A DNA stretch of 53,125 nt from Bradyrhizobium hipponense. GTDB taxonomy: Bacteria; Pseudomonadota; Alphaproteobacteria; Rhizobiales; Xanthobacteraceae. Numbering within the stretch: position 1 is the stretch's first letter; every line of letters starts with the position of its first letter. Both the position numbers and the translations under genes were made by a program. Positions 7,465 through 14,920 of this stretch are shown one piece after another. The stretch covers positions 1 to 53,125 of the forward strand of contig NZ_VSTH01000039.1 in assembly GCF_008123965.1 (NCBI RefSeq), read 5' to 3'. The notes under the pieces are model-generated. The model was not told the DNA's origin and made no database searches. It worked only from the letters and a program-made list of their open reading frames with translations.

Positions 7465-8574
7465 ATGTCCAAGCCTCTGATCTCCGCTCTGGCCCAGTTC
7501 GTGGCCGCCACAGCCGGCCGCAACATGACCAAGGCGGCCTATCTGGCCGTGACCGTCGGCGTCGGGACCATGGTGCTGTCGACGGTCAACCCCGCTTATG
7601 AGGCGGCACACCGCTGGGTCGATGCCCTGCTCTGGGCCTGCCTGATCTACTTCGTGTTCGAATGGCTGGTCCGGCTACGCCACATGGCGCGCCACGGACG
7701 GCTCTCGCTCTACCTGTCTTCATCCGCAGGCCTGGTCGATGCGGTCGGGGCGCTCGCCGTGCCGGTGGCGCTGACCGTCGGCCTCGAGCCGAGGACCGCC
7801 TGGCTGCTCAGCGTGCTCTGGGTCTTGAAGGTGGTTCCCGGCATTCCCGGCTTGCGGCAGCTTCGCCGGGTCCTCGTGCTGGAATCGGGCCCGCTGCTCA
7901 GCGTGCTCGTGATCTTCCTGATGGTGGTCTTCCTCGCCTCCGTCGCCGAATATTTTCTGGAGCGGGACGTGCAGCCGCAGACCTTCGGCAGCGTACCGGC
8001 CGCGCTGTGGTGGGCGGTGGTAACCTTGACCACGACCGGCTATGGCGACGCGGTGCCGGTGACCCCGCTCGGACGCATGGTGGCGGCGCTGGTGATGATC
8101 TCCGGCCTCGGCGTGTTCGGACTGTGGACCGGCATTCTGGCGACCGGCTTTGCCGCAGAGACCCGGCGCGACAATTTCCTGAAGACCTGGGAATCCGTCA
8201 GCAAGGTGCCGTTCTTCGCCGCGCTAGGGCCGGCTGCGATCGCTGACGTCACGCACATGCTGCGGACCATGGAGCTACCCGCCCGCACCATGATCATCCG
8301 CAAGGGCACGCAGGGCGACTGCATGTATTTCATCGCTGCCGGCGAGGTCGAGGTCGACCTGCCCGGCAAGAAGGTGCAACTCGGCGAAGGCGCCTTCTTC
8401 GGCGAGATGGCGCTGCTCGGCAACAACATGCGCGGTGCCAACGTCTCGACCACGAAGGTGTCGCGGCTGCTGGTGCTCGACCTCGTCGACTTTCGCGTGC
8501 TGATGGCGCGGCACCCCGATCTTGCCAACACCATCGACGCGGAAGCCAGGCGCCGCACGCTCGAAAACAGCTAA
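7465..8574 (+). CDS. Cyclic-nucleotide-gated potassium channel, MlotiK1 type
   Basis: A 369-residue six-transmembrane channel subunit. S1-S4 lie in about 30-130, S5 at 142-165, and the pore loop carries the K+ selectivity filter TTGYGD (190-195), followed by S6 (203-230). A C-linker leads to a cNMP-binding domain (about 250-355) with FGEMALL (312-318) and Arg323 in the phosphate-binding cassette. Length and layout match MlotiK1 of Mesorhizobium, a cAMP-gated tetrameric K+ channel. The S4 has fewer regular arginines than voltage-gated channels, as in MlotiK1. The stop is 12 nt before the enoyl-CoA hydratase start, so the two are likely cotranscribed. Confidence 0.93.
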   Translation: MSKPLISALAQFVAATAGRNMTKAAYLAVTVGVGTMVLSTVNPAYEAAHRWVDALLWACLIYFVFEWLVRLRHMARHGRLSLYLSSSAGLVDAVGALAVPVALTVGLEPRTAWLLSVLWVLKVVPGIPGLRQLRRVLVLESGPLLSVLVIFLMVVFLASVAEYFLERDVQPQTFGSVPAALWWAVVTLTTTGYGDAVPVTPLGRMVAALVMISGLGVFGLWTGILATGFAAETRRDNFLKTWESVSKVPFFAALGPAAIADVTHMLRTMELPARTMIIRKGTQGDCMYFIAAGEVEVDLPGKKVQLGEGAFFGEMALLGNNMRGANVSTTKVSRLLVLDLVDFRVLMARHPDLANTIDAEARRRTLENS

Positions 8575-8586
8575 ATGGAGACAAGA

Positions 8587-9372
8587 ATGTCGGATACAGC
8601 CGACGCGGCCTCTGGTCCCGTGCTCGAAATTGGCGGCGCCCGCGCCACCATCCGCCTCAACCGTCCCAAGCATCTCAACCGGCTGCAGGCGGAGGACCTC
8701 GGCGAGCTGACGAAACTGTTCGACCGGGCCGAGGCCGATCCGGCGGTCCGCGTGCTGGTGCTGACCGGAACGGGACGCGCCTTCTCCGCAGGCTATGACC
8801 TCAACTCGGTGGCCGAGCGCGCTGTCAGCGCCAGCGAGCAGGAGAGCGCGGGCTCAGCGTTCGAGGCGGTCGTTAACCGGCTCGAGGATCTCGGCGTGCC
8901 GACGATCTGCCGGCTCAATGGCGGCGTCTATGGCGGCTCGACCGACCTCGCCCTCGCCTGCGATTTCCGCATCGGCATCGACAGCGCCGAGATGTTCATG
9001 CCGGCGGCGCGGCTCGGACTCCACTACTACAGCAGCGGCATCAAACGCTACGTGACGCGGCTCGGCATCGACAACGCGAAAAAACTGTTCCTCACTGCGC
9101 AAAAAATCAGCGCGCCGGAGATGCTGCGGATCGGCTATCTCACCGCCATGGTGCCGGAGGAGGCTCTCGACGAGGAAGTCGACAAGCTCGCGACGATCCT
9201 GGCTGGCAATGCCCCGGCCGCGATGCGTAGCATGAAGCGCGCGATCAACGAATTCGCCCGCGGCGAGCTCGACGAGCAAGCTGCCGACCAGCGCCACCGC
9301 GACAGCATGCGCGGCGACGAGATCAAGGAAGGCATCAAGGCGTTCGCGGAGAAGCGGCCGCCAAGGTTTTGA
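8587..9372 (+). CDS. Enoyl-CoA hydratase/isomerase family protein
   Basis: A 261-residue crotonase-fold protein. The oxyanion-hole segments are GTGRAFSAGYDL (about 59-70) and CRLNGGVYGGSTDLALACDFRIG (about 105-127). It lacks an obvious Glu at the first catalytic position of true hydratases, so isomerase or another crotonase activity is possible. ATG at 8587 follows GGAG with 6-nt spacing; an in-frame ATG at 8575 abuts the channel gene stop but has no ribosome-binding site of its own. Coupling to a K+ channel gene is unusual and may be incidental. Confidence 0.85.
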   Translation: MSDTADAASGPVLEIGGARATIRLNRPKHLNRLQAEDLGELTKLFDRAEADPAVRVLVLTGTGRAFSAGYDLNSVAERAVSASEQESAGSAFEAVVNRLEDLGVPTICRLNGGVYGGSTDLALACDFRIGIDSAEMFMPAARLGLHYYSSGIKRYVTRLGIDNAKKLFLTAQKISAPEMLRIGYLTAMVPEEALDEEVDKLATILAGNAPAAMRSMKRAINEFARGELDEQAADQRHRDSMRGDEIKEGIKAFAEKRPPRF

Positions 9373-9418
9373 GGGGGCGATCGGTCAGGGTGTACGAGCG
9401 AGCGCCTCACACTCAACC

Positions 9419-9578
9419 GTCGTCCCGGACAAGCGCGCCTCAAGCGCGCGCAGATCCGGGACCCATACCGCGGAACCTATCGAATGCGGTTGGTAGGTGT
9501 ACTGAACTCCGAATCTTCGCCAAACCAAATCCTGTGGTTATGGGTCCCGGGTCTGCGCTGACGCTTGCCCGGGACGAC
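9419..9578. repeat. Interspersed palindromic repeat, GTCGTCCCGGACAAGCG type
   Basis: An outer inverted repeat (GTCGTCCCGGACAAGCG near 9419; CGCTTGCCCGGGACGAC ending 9578) and an inner one (GATCCGGGACCCATA / TATGGGTCCCGGGTC) enclose a 60-bp AT-richer centre. This composite structure is a known high-copy Bradyrhizobium intergenic element. It fills the gap between the convergent hydratase and GST genes. Confidence 0.75.
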
Positions 9579-9602
9579 AGTGGAGATTGGCGCGCGCGCC
9601 GT

Positions 9603-10247
9603 TCACCCTCCAACGGCCGCAGCATGCCGCGCCGCCATCTCGGCGTCGGCTGCCGTAATCCGCTGGAATGCAGGCCGCGATGTCATGCGCTCGGCATAGC
9701 TTACGAAGACGTCTTTCTTCGGTACGATGCCGAACATCATGGTCCAGCTGAACGCGACGCCCCACAGAACGTCCGCGGCCGTCATACGTTCGCCGAGCAG
9801 GTACGGCCCCTTCGACAGTTGCGCCTCGAGCGCGCCAAGCATGGTGTCGTAATCGGCATAGGGCGATTGTGTGATCGGTGCTGGCTCCCGCTGCATGAAT
9901 TTGTCGATCAGCGCCGGTTCGAACGAGGCGCCGTAGTAGGCGATCCACCGCAGGTAGGGACCGCGCAGCGGATCGTTGAGTCCAGGCGTCAGGCCGGCCT
10001 GCGGAAACAGATCGGCAAGATAGATGGTGATCGCGACCTGCTCGGTCACGAGCTCCCCGCCGCGGCGGATCGCCGGCACCTTGCCGAGCGGATTGATGGC
10101 GAGATAGGCGGGCTGGCGCTGCTCGCCCGCCTTCATGTTGAGGACATGGAGATCGTAGGGAGCGCCCAACTCCTCCAGCAGCACCCGCGTGCCGGTGGCG
10201 CGGCTTTGCGGCGAATAATACAGCGTGATGCGGTTCGGATCGGTCAT
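9603..10247 (-). CDS. Glutathione S-transferase family protein
   Basis: A 214-residue GST. Thioredoxin-like N-domain: RITLYYSPQSRATGTRVLLEEL, then NPLGKVPAI (about 52-60) and the conserved VTEQVAITIYL segment with the glutathione-gamma-glutamyl contact. The C-terminal domain is helical with the usual capping motif LLGERMTAADVLWG (about 148-161). ATG at 10247 has GGGAG upstream. It is divergent from a WYL regulator at 10335 across a perfect operator-like palindrome, so the pair repeats the regulator-GST layout seen at 0.2-2 kb. Confidence 0.9.
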   Translation of the reverse strand: MTDPNRITLYYSPQSRATGTRVLLEELGAPYDLHVLNMKAGEQRQPAYLAINPLGKVPAIRRGGELVTEQVAITIYLADLFPQAGLTPGLNDPLRGPYLRWIAYYGASFEPALIDKFMQREPAPITQSPYADYDTMLGALEAQLSKGPYLLGERMTAADVLWGVAFSWTMMFGIVPKKDVFVSYAERMTSRPAFQRITAADAEMAARHAAAVGG

Positions 10248-10293
10248 GGCAGGTCTCCCATCTGGCGGGCTGGCGGTGGCGCATCTCTAGCGG

Positions 10294-10324
10294 ACCATAC
10301 CTGACATCCCCTGTCAGGTATGGT
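10294..10324. promoter_or_regulatory. 31-bp operator-like palindrome between GST and WYL regulator
   Basis: ACCATACCTGACA (10294-10306) and its exact reverse complement TGTCAGGTATGGT (10312-10324) are separated by 5 bp. It lies 46 bp before the GST start and 10 bp before the regulator start, the position expected for a site through which the regulator controls both genes. The sequence is unlike the GCTGCCA sites of the first WYL regulator. Confidence 0.75.
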
Positions 10325-10334
10325 TTAAAGAACC

Positions 10335-11378
10335 ATGCGTGCGAGCCGGATGCTGTCGATCCTTACCACCCTCCAGGCGCGGGGGCAGGTCACCGCGCCT
10401 GAGCTCGCGGAGGCCTGCGAGGTGTCGGTGCGCACGATCTATCGCGACATCGACGCACTCGCGGCGTCCGGCGTACCCGTCTACGCCGACCGCGGCGCGG
10501 AGGGCGGCTATCGGCTGCTCGACGGCTACCGGGTGCGGCTGAACGGGCTGTCGCAGAGTGAGGCGGAAGCGCTGTTCCTCGCAGCATTGCCAGGCCCGGC
10601 CGCGGCGCTCGGACTGGATGCGGCGATGCTCGCCGCACAGAACAAGATGATGGCTGCGCTGCCGGCCCATTTGCGCCAGGATGCCGGCCGGATGCAGGAG
10701 CGTTTTCATCTGGATGCGCCGGGCTGGTTCGGCGAGACGGAAGAACCAAAGCATTTGCGCGCCATCGCCGGCGCGGCTTTACGCGGGACGCTGATCAAGA
10801 TCCGCTACCAGAGCTGGCGATCGGAGAAGCAGCGCCAGGTCGCGCCGCTCGGGCTCGTGCTGAAGGGCGGCAGCTGGTATCTCGCAGGCGAGGTCGATGG
10901 CAGCGTGCGGACCTATCGCGTCGCGCGCGTGCTCGACTGCACGGTGTTGGACGATCGGTTCGATCGTCCAGCCGATTTCGATCTTGCCGCCTATTGGCAG
11001 GCAGCAACGCTCCGTCTCGAGGCCGAGATGCATCCCAATGTCGCAATCGTCCGGCTGTCGCCGTTCGGCGTCAAGCTGCTCGATGCGCTGAGCCAGCCTT
11101 ATGTCAAGGCGCGCATGCAGCTTGAAGAGACCGCCGACGCGGATGGCTGGCGCATTGCCAGAGTGCCGACCGGCAAGACGTCGTGGCACGCCGCAGCCGA
11201 ATTGCTGCGGCTCGGCCCCGAGGCCGAAGTGCTGGAGCCTGCAGATCTCCGCGAGAAGATCGCGGAGCTGACGCAGGCGATGGCCGCGCGCTATCGCGCA
11301 TCGTCGCAGGCCGCGGATCCGGCGGCGCGGAAAGCCTCGCGGCGGCGCGTTCTGCCGCAGCCCACGAAACAATCCTGA
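10335..11378 (+). CDS. YafY-type HTH/WYL-domain transcriptional regulator
   Basis: A 347-residue regulator. An HTH_11 winged helix occupies about 1-55 (RASRMLSILTTLQARG; SVRTIYRDIDAL). The WYL domain (about 140-215) contains the literal signature GSWYLAG and the basic strand RTYRVARV. A C-terminal WYL extension (WCX; about 235-325) follows, and the end is a basic disordered tail. It is longer than the regulator at 1324. The start is 10 bp past the palindrome at 10294-10324, so binding there should block its own transcription as well as that of the divergent GST gene. The likely cue is a substrate of the GST, but this is inference. Confidence 0.92.
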   Translation: MRASRMLSILTTLQARGQVTAPELAEACEVSVRTIYRDIDALAASGVPVYADRGAEGGYRLLDGYRVRLNGLSQSEAEALFLAALPGPAAALGLDAAMLAAQNKMMAALPAHLRQDAGRMQERFHLDAPGWFGETEEPKHLRAIAGAALRGTLIKIRYQSWRSEKQRQVAPLGLVLKGGSWYLAGEVDGSVRTYRVARVLDCTVLDDRFDRPADFDLAAYWQAATLRLEAEMHPNVAIVRLSPFGVKLLDALSQPYVKARMQLEETADADGWRIARVPTGKTSWHAAAELLRLGPEAEVLEPADLREKIAELTQAMAARYRASSQAADPAARKASRRRVLPQPTKQS

Positions 11379-11476
11379 AACACGATTCTCCCCGGGCGGC
11401 TTGAACGCGTCTGCGCTCCGGCTCGACCGAGATGCAGGGACACAACAACGGCTCTGTGCCACACTGGAGAATGAAG

Positions 11477-11722
11477 ATGTTTCGCAAGCTTGCACTTGGT
11501 CTGATCGCCGCCGGCTCGCTCGGCGTTGCCGCTCTCGCCCCCACCGCCGCCTCGGCCGGCGGCTTCCATCATCACTGGGGTAACCATTGGGGTCCCGGTT
11601 TTGGCTTTGGCGGGGTCTACGTCAACACTGGCGTCAACAACTGCTACCAGGAGCGCGTCGTCCAGACCCGCCACGGCCTGCGCGTGCGCGCGGTGAACGT
11701 CTGCGCGTACGGGATCTACTGA
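11477..11722 (+). CDS. Small secreted protein (81 aa)
   Basis: An N-terminal signal peptide (FRKLALGLIAAGSLGVAALA, cleavage probably after ASA) is followed by a short mature region rich in His, Gly and aromatic residues (GGFHHHWGNHWGPGFGFGG) and a C-terminal segment with two cysteines (NCYQERVVQTRHGLRVRAVNVC) that could form a disulfide. ATG at 11477 is chosen for the GGAG at 7-nt spacing; ATG at 11471 is too close to it. The pattern is common among rhizobial small exported proteins of unknown role. A strong terminator follows. Confidence 0.75.
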   Translation: MFRKLALGLIAAGSLGVAALAPTAASAGGFHHHWGNHWGPGFGFGGVYVNTGVNNCYQERVVQTRHGLRVRAVNVCAYGIY

Positions 11723-11738
11723 TATCTGGCGTCCACGA

Positions 11739-11771
11739 CAAAGCCCCGATCGCTCCGCGATTGGGGCTTTG
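11739..11771. terminator. Intrinsic-terminator-like hairpin between convergent genes
   Basis: CAAAGCCCCGATCG (11739-11752) pairs with CGATTGGGGCTTTG (11758-11771) over 14 bp with one G-U pair and a 5-nt loop. The A/T ends give a short T-run in either direction, so it can serve both the secreted-protein gene and the convergent desaturase gene. Confidence 0.75.
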
Positions 11772-11790
11772 CGCGCTGAACTCGCATTGA

Positions 11791-12738
11791 CTAGCCGGGC
11801 TGTCGCTGCCGGCGAAACCAGGCCCAGGTCTCGCGTGTTGTCGCGATGTAGCCGCGGCCGCGATAGACGATCTCGCCGTCGACGATCTCGTTCAGCTTTG
11901 GCAGCGCGTGAAAAGGGATTGAGGGATAGGCGTGGTGCTCGACGTGATAGGGCATGTTCCACGCGAACCATTTGACGATCGCGCCGGTATAGGTGGTGCG
12001 GGTGTTTTGGAAGGCGCTGCGGGTGCGCTCGCAGCCGGTATGCTCGGCATAGAGATAGGGCCGCAGGAAGGATTGCCCGATGACCAGCGGGACGATCCAG
12101 ACCCAGAGCAGCAGCGCTGACGAGAACCACAGCGAGAGCGCAAAGAGCGCGACATAGAATCCGGCATAGACGCGTGCCTCAATCAGGATGACCGCACGCT
12201 TGTTCTCGGGAATCCAGGGCACGGTGACCTTGCCGCTGATGGCGTGGCCGAGCATCAGCCAGAGACGGCCGGCAACCTGAAGCACACCGCTGTAGGCGAT
12301 CGCGAGCTGCGTGTCGGATGCCGGTTTGACGCCGACGATGAGCTCCGGGTCCTTGTCCGGATCCTGGGTGTAGCGGTGATGGTCCCAGTGGAACAGGCAG
12401 TAATATTCGTAAGGCAACCCGATGATGAAGCCCGAGAGATAGCCGACGGCGAGATTGAGGCTACGGCTCTTGAACGCCGTCTTGTGCGCGGTCTCATGCA
12501 CCGCCATGAATAGGAAGGCGACGAAATAGCCCTGCACCGCCATCAGCGGCAGCGCCCAGAGCACGCCATAGATCGAGGTAACCTTCCAGATCAGCGTCCC
12601 GATCAGCACGACCACGCCGTAATGGCACACGCTGCGCGCGGTGCCTTTGAGGTTTGAGCGAACCGATAATTCGCGCAGCATTGCCGGCGCCAACGGCTTC
12701 AGGCGATGGCCGGTCTCCGAAACGGTCGCGTCACTCAT
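11791..12738 (-). CDS. Fatty acid desaturase family protein
   Basis: A 315-residue membrane di-iron desaturase/hydroxylase. The three histidine boxes are HETAH (81-85), HWDHH (117-121) and HVEHH (265-269), with paired transmembrane helices between them. It would introduce a double bond or hydroxyl into an acyl chain, or act on another hydrophobic substrate such as a carotenoid. It lies 15 bp downstream of the MetX-like hydrolase on the same strand, so the two are probably cotranscribed. Confidence 0.9.
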   Translation of the reverse strand: MSDATVSETGHRLKPLAPAMLRELSVRSNLKGTARSVCHYGVVVLIGTLIWKVTSIYGVLWALPLMAVQGYFVAFLFMAVHETAHKTAFKSRSLNLAVGYLSGFIIGLPYEYYCLFHWDHHRYTQDPDKDPELIVGVKPASDTQLAIAYSGVLQVAGRLWLMLGHAISGKVTVPWIPENKRAVILIEARVYAGFYVALFALSLWFSSALLLWVWIVPLVIGQSFLRPYLYAEHTGCERTRSAFQNTRTTYTGAIVKWFAWNMPYHVEHHAYPSIPFHALPKLNEIVDGEIVYRGRGYIATTRETWAWFRRQRQPG

Positions 12739-12753
12739 GATGGATAGCTCACG

Positions 12754-13770
12754 TTACTTGCTGAGAAGTTCTGCGATCTCGGCCTTGATGAAGGCGTGAT
12801 CGCGCGGATTGTTGACGGGGTTGCCGGCACGATGGCCAAGCACCGACGGGATCGGGCGCAGCGCGGCGGATCTAGCATTGACGAGCCGGCCGAGCTCGTC
12901 CTCGTTGTCGCGCACGTCGAAATAGCGATCGGTCGCGCCCGGCATCAGCAGCATGTGCGCCTTGATCGCGCCGAGCGCGCGGTCGAAATCGCCGCCGAAA
13001 GCGGCGCAGCGGCTGATGTCGCCATTCTGCCAAATGTCGATCTGCGCCAGCAGATCGTTGGCGTCCCGCCGCGCGAAGGTCGCGTCCCAGGAGCGGACGA
13101 GATAATCCTCGAGCGAGGTGAAGCCTGCTTCCCGCCAGACCTCGTCGCGATAAAAACCGTGCGACATCGCCCAGCCGGCATAGACACGCCCCATCGCGCG
13201 GAAGCCCGCGACTGGCTGTTCGATGAAACGGCCATCGCGGAAGGCGGGATCGGCGGTCAGTGCGGCTTTGACGCCTTCCAGGAAGATGTGGTTGTAGGGC
13301 GCGCAGCGTGCGCTGCCGCAGACCACCGCCGCGCGCTCGACCATATCCGGATAGCAGGCCGCCCAGTGATAGGCCTGCATGCCGCCCATCGACCAGCCAT
13401 AGACCAGCGCGAGCTTCGAGATGCCGAGACGTTCGATGAGCAGACGGTGCTGGACGGCGACTGCATCATGGTAGGTCACTTTCGGAAACGCCGCGTTCGA
13501 ATTGGACGGCGAGGAAGACAGGCCGTTGCCGAGCAGGTTCGGGATGATGATGAAGTAGCGCGCGGGATCGAGCACGCCGCCGGGCTGGATCAGCCACTCG
13601 GTGTCGGTGTGCTGCGCGCTGAACGAGGTCGGATAGAGGATGACATTGTCCTTGGCCGGGCTCAGCGTGCCGTAGGTCTTGTAGGCGAGCTGCAGCGAAG
13701 GAAAGGCGGCTCCGGACTGAAGCGCGACGTCGCCCGCCTCGAATATCTCGCCATCGCGCTGCGCCGTCAT
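12754..13770 (-). CDS. Alpha/beta hydrolase of the homoserine acetyltransferase (MetX)-like family
   Basis: A 338-residue alpha/beta-hydrolase. The early LAYKTYGTLSPAKDNVILYPTSFS block and the nucleophile elbow GWSMGG (125-130, Ser127) are typical of the MetX group. The acid should lie in the PGATDRYFD region and the catalytic His is probably His318 or His327 near the end. MetX-like proteins transfer acyl groups to homoserine or serine, but many relatives are plain hydrolases; no methionine gene is nearby. ATG at 13770 is preceded by GGGGGTTGGAA; a TTG two codons earlier is possible. A perfect AT-rich palindrome lies about 90 bp upstream. Confidence 0.83.
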   Translation of the reverse strand: MTAQRDGEIFEAGDVALQSGAAFPSLQLAYKTYGTLSPAKDNVILYPTSFSAQHTDTEWLIQPGGVLDPARYFIIIPNLLGNGLSSSPSNSNAAFPKVTYHDAVAVQHRLLIERLGISKLALVYGWSMGGMQAYHWAACYPDMVERAAVVCGSARCAPYNHIFLEGVKAALTADPAFRDGRFIEQPVAGFRAMGRVYAGWAMSHGFYRDEVWREAGFTSLEDYLVRSWDATFARRDANDLLAQIDIWQNGDISRCAAFGGDFDRALGAIKAHMLLMPGATDRYFDVRDNEDELGRLVNARSAALRPIPSVLGHRAGNPVNNPRDHAFIKAEIAELLSK

Positions 13771-13861
13771 TTCCAACCCCCGCTCACGCGGCCGCAGATC
13801 GCGCCGCTGGTTTGACGATGCATCGATCGTGCCGAGCCCAGGAAACGCGCACCGGCGCGCT

Positions 13862-13890
13862 TAATAACTGTACCAATAGTACAGTTATTA
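13862..13890. promoter_or_regulatory. AT-rich perfect palindrome, candidate repressor operator
   Basis: TAATAACTGTAC (13862-13873) and GTACAGTTATTA (13879-13890) are exact reverse complements around a 5-bp spacer. It lies between two minus-strand genes, 92 bp upstream of the MetX-like gene, and is strikingly AT-rich for this genome. The form resembles operators of TetR-family repressors, but no such gene is in the window. Confidence 0.65.
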
Positions 13891-13924
13891 GATGAAGGCA
13901 AGGCGGATCTGAACCAGCCGTGGC

Positions 13925-14728
13925 TCAGGCGATGGCTGCGATATATCGCTCGACGGACGCTGCGAACGCGGCCTTGGCACCGGCGGCGATGTTGCGGCCC
14001 CACCACGCGCCGTAGATGCGGTCGAAGCCGAGCGGCGCGACAGCGTCGGCAATCCGTCGCACCGCGCGGGCATTGAGCGGCATGTAGTTCGGATAGGAAT
14101 ACATGAAGCTGACGAAACGGCGGTCCATTGTCACCTGCGCGATGTCGCCGGTGAGCAGTGCGCCCTTGCCGTCGGCACCGCGCGACCAATGCAGCATGGT
14201 GGCGCCAGCGAAGTGACCGCCGGTGCGCAGAAGCAGCAAATCGTCGGAGATACGAAGGCTGTCACCGGTCCAGTGCTCGATCGCGGCGTGCGGCCGCGTC
14301 ACCCATCGGCGGTCGTCCGCGTGGAGATACACCGGGATGCCGCCGAAGGCATCGCTCCAGTCGGCGAGCGCGCCATAGTAGTGTGGGTGCGAGATCGCGA
14401 TCGCCTTCAAGCCGCCGAGCGAACGGATATGCGCAACCGCCTCGGGCGTCGCCAGCGGCACGCAGTCCCACATCACGCAGCCATCTGCCTGCGGCACCAG
14501 CAACGCGCGCTGGCCGATGGCAAAGCTTGGCTCCAGCGCAAGGCCGGCGAGGCCGAGTTCGTCGCGCCACACCAGGCGATGGCTTTCCGTCAGCGCTTCG
14601 CGTGTAAGGAAGGTCTGCCCCTTCCAGTTCACGAACTGCCGTTCATCCTCGCAAATCGGACAGGACGCCGGCGGCGCCCCGCTTGCCGGAAATTGCGCGC
14701 CGCAGGTTTCGCAGGTCCAGAGGGACAT
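13925..14728 (-). CDS. MBL-fold hydrolase-like protein with N-terminal zinc ribbon
   Basis: A 267-residue protein. Residues 6-26 hold two CxxC pairs (CETC, CPIC) forming a rubredoxin-like zinc ribbon. A metallo-beta-lactamase fold follows, with the metal motif region reading SHPHYYGALADW (113-124), where the usual HxHxDH is changed to HxHYY; GGHFAGA (170-176) and LLTGD (191-195) are the later motifs. Loss of the DH pair suggests single-metal binding or altered chemistry. ATG at 14728 has GGGAG upstream and gives the CxxC start; the frame is open far beyond it but that part overlaps the divergent MFS gene. Confidence 0.82.
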   Translation of the reverse strand: MSLWTCETCGAQFPASGAPPASCPICEDERQFVNWKGQTFLTREALTESHRLVWRDELGLAGLALEPSFAIGQRALLVPQADGCVMWDCVPLATPEAVAHIRSLGGLKAIAISHPHYYGALADWSDAFGGIPVYLHADDRRWVTRPHAAIEHWTGDSLRISDDLLLLRTGGHFAGATMLHWSRGADGKGALLTGDIAQVTMDRRFVSFMYSYPNYMPLNARAVRRIADAVAPLGFDRIYGAWWGRNIAAGAKAAFAASVERYIAAIA

Positions 14729-14920
14729 GCCGTGCTCCCAAGAGAGACGATCCAGCTTCAATAAAGACTTGCCTGCCACAACCGCAAGGGGCCAACCACC
14801 CGTGCGAGAACCGGAACTAACCCGATCAGCGCCCGTTACACTCTCATCCACGCCAGAACGATTGGCTGAAAGGAACACGTCCACCTGCCGAATCCCGGCT
14901 GAGACCACGTTTTGGTATCG

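Noticed and set aside
13770..13861. Search for a SAM riboswitch before the MetX-like gene
   Set aside because: No SAM-II-like or other conserved fold is visible; only the AT-rich palindrome stands out.
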